A stretch of DNA of 9,449 nucleotides, taken from NCBI GenBank assembly GCA_017466965.1, contig JAFTTD010000083.1:1-9449 (forward strand). The letters run 5' to 3'. Positions 1 through 5,583 of the stretch are shown in pieces. Below the pieces are notes generated by a model. That model searched no databases. It saw only the letters and a list, made by a program, of their open reading frames with translations, and was not told the DNA's origin. The DNA comes from Bacteroidaceae bacterium (GTDB taxonomy: Bacteria > Bacteroidota > Bacteroidia > Bacteroidales > Bacteroidaceae). Position 1 is the stretch's first letter, and each line of letters begins with the position of its first letter. The translations under genes and the position numbers were made by a program.

Positions 1-480
1 ATTGGTGCTGCTGTTGCAATACGAATTAGCCATTTCCGAGGACAAGGGGAATGGACAGAAGTAAGGAGGACTGCTGGTGTTGGACTTGCAATGACGATTC
101 TGACTGGCCTGATTCTGTCGGTGATGATATTTGTGTTTCGATATCCTATTGCTTCTATGTTCACAACGAGTGAAGATGTTATAAAGGTTGTTGTGGCTCT
201 CGTCGCACCTATGATGGTGTATCAGATAGGCGATTGCATACAGATTGTTTATGCTAATTCCTTAAGGGCTATAGAGGATGTTAAGATGATGATGATGTAT
301 GCATTCATTGCATATATTCTGGTTTCCATTCCATTGAGCTATGTGTTTGCATTTACTCTTGGCATGGGGCCTGAAGGTATCTGGTGGGCATTCCCGTTTG
401 GATTGACTACTGCAGGTATTCTGTTCTGCACACGATTCAATAAGACCGTAAAATTAAAAATGCGTACTGCAGAAAAATAA
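1..480 (+). CDS. MATE family efflux transporter, NorM-like, C-terminal part (5' end outside window)
   Basis: This is the C-terminal ~159 residues of an inner-membrane MATE transporter, a family that exports drugs or other organic cations by Na+ or H+ antiport. The frame is open from base 1 with no stop, so the gene starts upstream; the ATG at 91 lies inside a transmembrane region and is not the start. The first codons read IGAAVAIRISHFRGQG, which resembles the conserved NorM segment that opens the second six-helix bundle. After it come about four to five hydrophobic segments separated by short polar loops, and a short basic tail ending in KMRTAEK, as expected for the last third of a ~450-residue protein. 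The stop TAA is 52 bases before a second MATE gene on the same strand, with no terminator between, so the two are probably co-transcribed. Substrate cannot be told from sequence. Confidence 0.88.
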   Translation: MGAAVAIRISHFRGQGEWTEVRRTAGVGLAMTILTGLILSVMIFVFRYPIASMFTTSEDVIKVVVALVAPMMVYQIGDCIQIVYANSLRAIEDVKMMMMYAFIAYILVSIPLSYVFAFTLGMGPEGIWWAFPFGLTTAGILFCTRFNKTVKLKMRTAEK

Positions 481-532
481 TTAAGCATTGATTAGTTGAT
501 AACAAGCGTGTATTTCCAGTAAAATATCTTTT

Positions 533-1861
533 ATGAATCTGCGTGACAAACAAATACTCAAGATTGCAATTCCGTCTATAGTGTCGAATATCACTGTACC
601 GTTGTTAGGGCTTGTAGATGTATCTATAGTGGGACATCTTGGCTCTCCGGCATATATTGGTGCTATAGCGGTGGGTGGATTGATGTTCAATATAATATAT
701 TGGCTTTTTGCATTCTTGCGCATGGGAACTACGGGCATGACATCTCAGGCTCTTGGGAAGCGTGATTTGCCAGAGACAATGCGTATGATTCTTCGCTCGT
801 TGTTGGTAGGGTTGTCGGTGGCATTGCTTCTTATGGTTTTTCAGAATCCGTTGAGAAACTTTGCTCTTGCTGTTGTTTCTCCTACAGCCGAAGTAGCAGA
901 GCTTGCAACAGTCTATTATAACATCTGTATATGGGGCGCACCTGCAATGCTTATGCTTTATTCTTTCAGCGGATGGTTTGTTGGAATGCAGAATTCCAAG
1001 TCTCCGATGGCTATTGCTATTGTGCAGAATATTGTGAATATATTCGCCAGCCTTCTTCTTGTCTTCGTTTTCGGCATGAAAGTGGAGGGAGTGGCATACG
1101 GAACTTTGATTGCTCAATATGCAGGGTTGTTTATGGCTGTGTTTTTATGGCTTCGCCATTATAGGCGTTTGATTAGCAGAGATTCAATATCGTGGAACTC
1201 TGTTATGGGTAGTCAGGGCAAGATGGCTATTACAAGATTTTTCAAGGTGAATGTAGATATATTCTTTCGTACCTTATGCCTTGTAGCTGTAACAATGTTT
1301 TTCACTACAGCAGGTGCGGCACAGGGGGATACTATTCTTGCTGTAAACACATTGCTTATGCAGCTGTTCACTCTCTTCTCATATGTGATGGACGGTTTTG
1401 CTTTTGCTGGTGAAGCGCTTGTAGGCAAGTCCATCGGGGCGCAGAACTATGAATCTTTCAGAGGTTCCATAAGAAGGCTTTTTGTATGGGGAACAGTTAT
1501 GGGATTGGCATTCATGCTTGTTTATGCATTAGGAGGAGGCTCTTTCCTTTCTTTGCTTACAAATGAATCTGCTGTCGTATCAGCGGCATCCGAATATATG
1601 CTTTATGCAATCTTTATTCCTGCTTGTGGAATGGTTGGCTTTATTATGGATGGAGTCTTCATTGGTGCAACAGCCACACGACAGATGCTGATTTCTATGG
1701 CTTGTGCAGCAACGTCGTTTTTCATAATTCATTTTTGTTTTGCAGAATCCTATGCCAATCATGCTCTGTGGATGGCATTTTTGACCTATTTGGCTGTAAG
1801 AGGGATAATGCAGCTTCTTCTTATGCCGTATGTTAGCCGCAAATGTTTCGGGAGCAAATGA
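533..1861 (+). CDS. MATE family efflux transporter, DinF-like subfamily
   Basis: A complete 442-residue polytopic membrane protein, near the usual 440-460 residues for DinF-type MATE proteins. The N-terminus (DKQILKIAIPSIVSNITVPL, then LGLVDVSIVGHLGS) is the conserved MATE first helix and loop, and the motif GTTGMTSQALGKRD around residues 65-78 fits the loop after helix 2. About twelve hydrophobic segments fall in two halves, the second beginning near residue 235 with the motif KVNVDIFFRTLCL. The start at 533 is the only reasonable one: in-frame stops lie at 482, 497 and 500, and no Shine-Dalgarno is seen, as is normal in Bacteroidetes. It follows another MATE gene, so a two-pump operon is likely. 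It ends 41 bases before a strong terminator. DinF relatives have been linked to oxidative stress and drug export; the substrate here is unknown. Confidence 0.9.
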   Translation: MNLRDKQILKIAIPSIVSNITVPLLGLVDVSIVGHLGSPAYIGAIAVGGLMFNIIYWLFAFLRMGTTGMTSQALGKRDLPETMRMILRSLLVGLSVALLLMVFQNPLRNFALAVVSPTAEVAELATVYYNICIWGAPAMLMLYSFSGWFVGMQNSKSPMAIAIVQNIVNIFASLLLVFVFGMKVEGVAYGTLIAQYAGLFMAVFLWLRHYRRLISRDSISWNSVMGSQGKMAITRFFKVNVDIFFRTLCLVAVTMFFTTAGAAQGDTILAVNTLLMQLFTLFSYVMDGFAFAGEALVGKSIGAQNYESFRGSIRRLFVWGTVMGLAFMLVYALGGGSFLSLLTNESAVVSAASEYMLYAIFIPACGMVGFIMDGVFIGATATRQMLISMACAATSFFIIHFCFAESYANHALWMAFLTYLAVRGIMQLLLMPYVSRKCFGSK

Positions 1862-1902
1862 TTTTAAAATTAACTCCTTATGAAATGAATGTAGGGTACA
1901 AT

Positions 1903-1947
1903 AAAAAAGCCGTGCCAAATCTTTTATGATGAGGCACGGCTTTTTTT
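1903..1947. terminator. Bidirectional rho-independent terminator between the MATE operon and carB
   Basis: A perfect 14-bp inverted repeat pairs 1903-1916 (AAAAAAGCCGTGCC) with 1933-1946 (GGCACGGCTTTTTT) around a 16-base loop. Inside the loop ATC at 1919-1921 can also pair with GAT at 1928-1930. The stem has a GC-rich core, with a T run after it on the plus strand (1941-1947) and, because of the A run at 1903-1908, also on the minus strand. It lies 41 bases after the plus-strand MATE stop and about 50 bases after the minus-strand carB stop, so it can end both convergent transcripts. Confidence 0.93.
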
Positions 1948-1997
1948 ATTTATGTTATTATAATGTGGATTATAATACTTGTATGCTTTCTGCATGT

Positions 1998-4900
1998 TTA
2001 CTTGTATTCTTGCCAGCTCTTTATCTGAATGTCTTCTTCTTTGAGTTGACAGAAGGCCTCGATAAATGCTTTCGCAAGACGTGCATTTGTCATCAATGGA
2101 ATGTTGTGGTCGATGGATGCACGGCGGATGCGGTATCCGTTTGTAAGTTCACGCTTTGTATGGTTCTTTGGAATGTTGACTATAAGATCGAACTGATGAT
2201 CTGCAATCATTTGCATAACATTGTTCTCAGCTGATGGATTTTCATCTGGCCAATGTACTGCAATAGCAGGTATTCCGTTGTCATTCAAGAATTTTGCAGT
2301 TCCTTCTGTTGCATATACATTGTATCCCTTTGATGCAAGCATACGGCTTGGTTCCAGCAAGTCAACCTTAGATTTAGCGTCTCCTGAAGAGAGCATCACT
2401 GATTTCTTAGGAATCTTATATCCTGTAGCGATGAGTGCGTTGAGGAGAGCCTCGTTGAAATCATCACCAAGACAACCAACTTCTCCTGTAGATGACATAT
2501 CTACACTGAGTACAGGGTCGGCGTTCTGCAAACGAGCAAACGAGAACTGAGATGCTTTAACACCTATTCTGTCAATGTCGAATGCAGACTTGTCTGGCTG
2601 GCTGTAAGGAGCGTCAAGCATAATCTTTGTTGCTGTCTCAATGAAATTGCGTTTCAATATCTTTGACACGAACGGGAATGAGCGTGATGCACGGAGATTA
2701 CATTCAATAACCTTAACTTGGTTGCCCTTAGCGAGATACTGTATATTGAACGGACCGCTGATGTTAAGTTCTTTTGCTATCTGGCGGCTGATCTTCTTGA
2801 TAGTGCGTGCTGTAGCAAAATAAATCTGCTGTGCAGGGAATACAAGAGTGGCATCACCAGAGTGAACGCCTGCGAACTCTACGTGTTCAGAAATAGCATA
2901 TTCTACAACTTCACCGTTCTGAGCAACAGCGTCAAACTCAATTTCTTTTGTTTCTTGCATGAATTGTGACACTACTACAGGGTATTCCTTTGAAACCTCT
3001 GCTGCCATGTTGAGGAATCTTTCAAGTTCTTCCTCGTTGTGGCAAACATTCATTGCAGCTCCTGAAAGAACGTATGAAGGACGTACAAGCACTGGATAAC
3101 CAACTTTCTTGATGAATTCCTTCATGTCGTCAAGACTTGTGAGTTCCTGCCAAGCTGGTTGGTCTATGCCGAGCTGGTCAAGCATAGCCGAGAACTTGTT
3201 GCGGTTTTCAGCGCGGTCAATAGAAACAGGCGAAGTACCGAGGATAGGCACAGACTGACGGTGAAGTTTCATTGCAAGGTTGTTAGGAATCTGGCCTCCC
3301 ACAGATACAATGACACCGCGTGGCTGTTCCAAGTCAATGACATCAAGTACACGCTCGAATGAAAGCTCGTCAAAATACAGACGGTCGCACATGTCATAGT
3401 CTGTAGATACAGTCTCAGGATTGTAGTTTATCATTATGGATTTGTATCCCAACTTGCGAGCTGTCTGAATTGCGTTAACAGAACACCAGTCAAACTCTAC
3501 AGATGAACCTATTCTGTATGCGCCAGAACCGAGTACTACAACAGACTTTTCATGTGAATAGTAATTTACATCATATCCCTCAACCGCATATGTCATGTAG
3601 AGATAGTTTGTCAGTTCCGGATGTTCAGATGCAACGGTGTTTATGCGCTTAACAGCAGGAATAATACCGAGTTTCTTACGATAGTTTCTGACAGCAAGAT
3701 TTTCTTTCTCCATATTTACGTTTACCGGCTTTATGACAAAGCGCGCAATCTGGAAGTCAGAGAATCCAAGAACCTTTGCCTCGCGGAGCAGTTCTGCTGG
3801 CAATTCTTCCAGAGTGTTGTACTCTGAAAGTTTGTTTTTCATATCTACAATGTTTTTCAGCTTGCCGATAAACCAAGGGTCAATCTTTGTGAGTTCAACT
3901 ATGCGGTCTATAGTATAGCCTTCTTCTAAAGCCTGTGCGATGGCGAAGATGCGGAGGTCTGTTGGATTCTCAAGTTCATCATCAAGGTTGTCGAAATGAG
4001 TTTTCTCGTTACCGACGAATCCGTGCATGCCTTGACCAATCATTCTGAGACCTTTCTGTATGATTTCCTCAAAAGAACGACCGATTGACATAATCTCGCC
4101 TACTGACTTCATGCTTGAACCGATATGGCGTGATACGCCTGCAAACTTAGTCAAGTCCCAACGTGGAATCTTGCATATCAGATAATCAAGAGTTGGTGCT
4201 ACGTATGCAGAATTTGGTGTGCCCATTTCGCCAATCTGGTCAAGGGTATATCCGAGACCAATCTCGGCAGCTACGAATGCAAGAGGGTATCCTGTAGCCT
4301 TTGATGCGAGAGCCGAAGAACGGCTAAGTCGTGCATTAACCTCAATTACACGGTAGTCGTTGGTTACAGCATTGTAGGCGTACTGAATATTACATTCTCC
4401 GACAATGCCGAGATGGCGGATACATTTTACAGATATTTCCTGAAGATATGTAACCTGTTCCTGGGTAAGCGAGCAAGTAGGTGCCACAACTATAGACTCT
4501 CCGGTGTGAATTCCGAGCGGATCAAAGTTTTCCATGCTTGCCACAGTGAAACAATGGTCATTAGCGTCTCTGATAACCTCGAACTCGATTTCTTTCCATC
4601 CTTTGAGTGATTCTTCAACGAGAATCTGCGGTGCGAAAGTGAATGCGCTTTCTGCAAGTTCCACGAATTGTTCTTCGTTTTTGCAGATACCGCTACCCAA
4701 GCCTCCAAGTGCGTATGCAGAACGAATCATTACAGGGAATCCTATCTTGTGAGCAGCTGCAAGTGCATCTTCCATGTTTTCTACAGCTTCGCTCACAGGA
4801 GTCTTCATCTCAATTTCGTCAAGCTTCTTTACAAAAAGGTCTCGGTCTTCGGTGTACATAATTGCTTCTACCGACGTGCCGAGAACTTCAACGCCATATT

Positions 4901-5222
4901 CTTTAAGTATTCCTTTCTGATATAATTCTGTACCACAGTTGAGCGCTGTCTGGCCACCAAAAGCCAGCAATATACCGTCAGGACGTTCTTTCTTAATAAT
5001 TTCGGTAACAAAATGTGTTGTTACTGGCAAGAAATAAACTTGGTCTGCAATGCCTTCTGAAGTTTGGATTGTTGCAATGTTTGGATTAACCAACACTGAG
5101 CGTATACCTTCTTCACGCAAGGCCTTTAACGCTTGTGAACCAGAGTAATCAAACTCTCCTGCTTGTCCGATTTTTAGGGCTCCAGAACCTAAAACCAGCA
5201 CTTTCTTAAACTGCTTCTTCAT
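1998..5222 (-). CDS. carB: Carbamoyl phosphate synthase, large subunit (CPS1/CAD-like type)
   Basis: The cytoplasmic synthetase subunit makes carbamoyl phosphate from bicarbonate, ammonia (normally delivered by the CarA glutaminase) and two ATP, feeding pyrimidine and arginine synthesis. The protein has 1074 residues, the normal CarB size. Domains: carboxyphosphate ATP-grasp half ~1-400 (LGSGALKIGQAGEFDYSG at 11-28; H239; E294, N296, R298), oligomerisation region ~400-550, carbamate ATP-grasp half ~555-930 (LGSGAYRIGSSVEFDW at 564-579; E840, N842, R844), and MGS-like effector domain ~935-1060. Stretches such as GECNIQY, VNARLSRSSALASKATGYPL and ECNLRASRSFPFVSK are closer to animal CPS1/CAD than to E. 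coli CarB. The frame is open up to 5288, but I chose the ATG at 5222: MKKQFKKVLVLGSG is the canonical N-terminus, and the longer version would run into the promoter at 5286-5293. No carA is adjacent; the upstream neighbour is divergent. Confidence 0.97.
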   Translation of the reverse strand: MKKQFKKVLVLGSGALKIGQAGEFDYSGSQALKALREEGIRSVLVNPNIATIQTSEGIADQVYFLPVTTHFVTEIIKKERPDGILLAFGGQTALNCGTELYQKGILKEYGVEVLGTSVEAIMYTEDRDLFVKKLDEIEMKTPVSEAVENMEDALAAAHKIGFPVMIRSAYALGGLGSGICKNEEQFVELAESAFTFAPQILVEESLKGWKEIEFEVIRDANDHCFTVASMENFDPLGIHTGESIVVAPTCSLTQEQVTYLQEISVKCIRHLGIVGECNIQYAYNAVTNDYRVIEVNARLSRSSALASKATGYPLAFVAAEIGLGYTLDQIGEMGTPNSAYVAPTLDYLICKIPRWDLTKFAGVSRHIGSSMKSVGEIMSIGRSFEEIIQKGLRMIGQGMHGFVGNEKTHFDNLDDELENPTDLRIFAIAQALEEGYTIDRIVELTKIDPWFIGKLKNIVDMKNKLSEYNTLEELPAELLREAKVLGFSDFQIARFVIKPVNVNMEKENLAVRNYRKKLGIIPAVKRINTVASEHPELTNYLYMTYAVEGYDVNYYSHEKSVVVLGSGAYRIGSSVEFDWCSVNAIQTARKLGYKSIMINYNPETVSTDYDMCDRLYFDELSFERVLDVIDLEQPRGVIVSVGGQIPNNLAMKLHRQSVPILGTSPVSIDRAENRNKFSAMLDQLGIDQPAWQELTSLDDMKEFIKKVGYPVLVRPSYVLSGAAMNVCHNEEELERFLNMAAEVSKEYPVVVSQFMQETKEIEFDAVAQNGEVVEYAISEHVEFAGVHSGDATLVFPAQQIYFATARTIKKISRQIAKELNISGPFNIQYLAKGNQVKVIECNLRASRSFPFVSKILKRNFIETATKIMLDAPYSQPDKSAFDIDRIGVKASQFSFARLQNADPVLSVDMSSTGEVGCLGDDFNEALLNALIATGYKIPKKSVMLSSGDAKSKVDLLEPSRMLASKGYNVYATEGTAKFLNDNGIPAIAVHWPDENPSAENNVMQMIADHQFDLIVNIPKNHTKRELTNGYRIRRASIDHNIPLMTNARLAKAFIEAFCQLKEEDIQIKSWQEYK

Positions 5223-5285
5223 CTTGATTATATAATTATATGTATCTTCATTACGTTTCAATGCGTACGTACTTATTTCAATTTG

Positions 5286-5293
5286 CAAAGGTA
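5286..5293 (-). promoter_or_regulatory. -7 promoter box of carB (TACCTTTG)
   Basis: Read on the minus strand, this is TACCTTTG, an exact match to the Bacteroidetes -7 consensus TAnnTTTG. It would start transcription near 5280 and leave a leader of about 55-60 bases before the ATG at 5222. No clear TTTG -33 box is found at 19-22 bases; the nearest CAAA on the plus strand (5306-5309) is too close. Its position supports the 5222 start, because a start at 5288 would lie inside the promoter. Confidence 0.65.
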
Positions 5294-5367
5294 GAATTTC
5301 TGTTCCAAATAATGAAGAAATGAACGGATTATTTTTAGGCTCTTGACAACGAAAATGTTAAATAATT

Positions 5368-5402
5368 GTTTGCAAACCAAAATTTGTGGGGATTTTGGTT
5401 TG
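5368..5402. repeat. Inverted repeat in the carB/GH2 intergenic region, possible operator
   Basis: Arms of 11 bases, CAAACCAAAAT at 5373-5383 and ATTTTGGTTTG at 5392-5402, are perfect complements around an 8-base spacer, TTGTGGGG. The left arm overlaps a 10-base palindrome, GTTTGCAAAC, at 5368-5377. It lies about 80-120 bases upstream of the predicted carB start site and about 150 bases upstream of the GH2 -7 box. It is not followed by a clean T run and ends no gene, so a protein-binding site is more likely than a terminator. No regulator can be assigned. Confidence 0.5.
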
Positions 5403-5525
5403 TTGAAAAGTTCATGTCTGTTCAGATTTACTGATAGCCCTAAATGTGTTGTTTGAATGGAGTGGTTGATTTGTTATAGGGAAATATCTTTTTTCAGTAT
5501 AACTTTTCTTTTTTCATCCTTTTTT

Positions 5526-5545
5526 ATAAAGTGTTATATCTTTAT
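5526..5545. repeat. Small dyad next to the GH2 -7 box
   Basis: ATAAAG at 5526-5531 and CTTTAT at 5540-5545 are perfect inverted copies separated by 8 bases (TGTTATAT). The dyad fills the space where a -33 box should be and ends 2 bases before the -7 box at 5548. A regulator binding there would affect the promoter directly. Six-base AT-rich arms can arise by chance, so this is a weak call. Confidence 0.3.
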
Positions 5546-5547
5546 TG

Positions 5548-5555
5548 TATATTTG
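5548..5555 (+). promoter_or_regulatory. -7 promoter box of the GH2 gene (TATATTTG)
   Basis: TATATTTG matches the Bacteroidetes -7 consensus TAnnTTTG exactly. Transcription would start near 5560, leaving a short leader of about 25 bases before the ATG at 5584. A -33 TTTG is not present at the expected distance, where the sequence is T-rich (5521-5525), so the promoter may need an activator. Confidence 0.55.
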
Positions 5556-5583
5556 CTTGCAAAACTTTTAAATACATGATGTT

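Larger units (their letters stand above)
5223..5583. other. Divergent intergenic region between carB and the GH2 gene
   Basis: This AT-rich stretch of 361 bases holds no convincing gene. It carries a carB promoter on the minus strand (-7 box at 5286-5293), an inverted repeat (5368-5402), a small dyad (5526-5545) and the GH2 promoter (-7 box at 5548-5555). Short palindromes lie in the carB leader: GTACGTAC at 5265-5272 and an AT-only one at 5230-5241. Between 5403 and 5525 I see only T-rich sequence with scattered GTTATA/TATAAC hexamers (5473, 5498, and again at 5533), which is too weak to call a regulator site. Confidence 0.75.

Noticed and set aside
605..1117. A 170-residue minus-strand frame opposite the second MATE gene
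   Set aside because: Rich in Cys, His and Arg with no recognisable domain; it is the shadow of a strongly supported membrane protein gene.
5223..5288. A longer carB beginning at 5288, adding 22 residues
   Set aside because: The extra residues do not look like CarB, the promoter box lies at 5286-5293, and the ATG at 5222 gives the standard N-terminus and length.
5373..5402. The intergenic inverted repeat as a terminator
   Set aside because: It is AT-rich with no clean T run after it on either strand, and no gene ends nearby.
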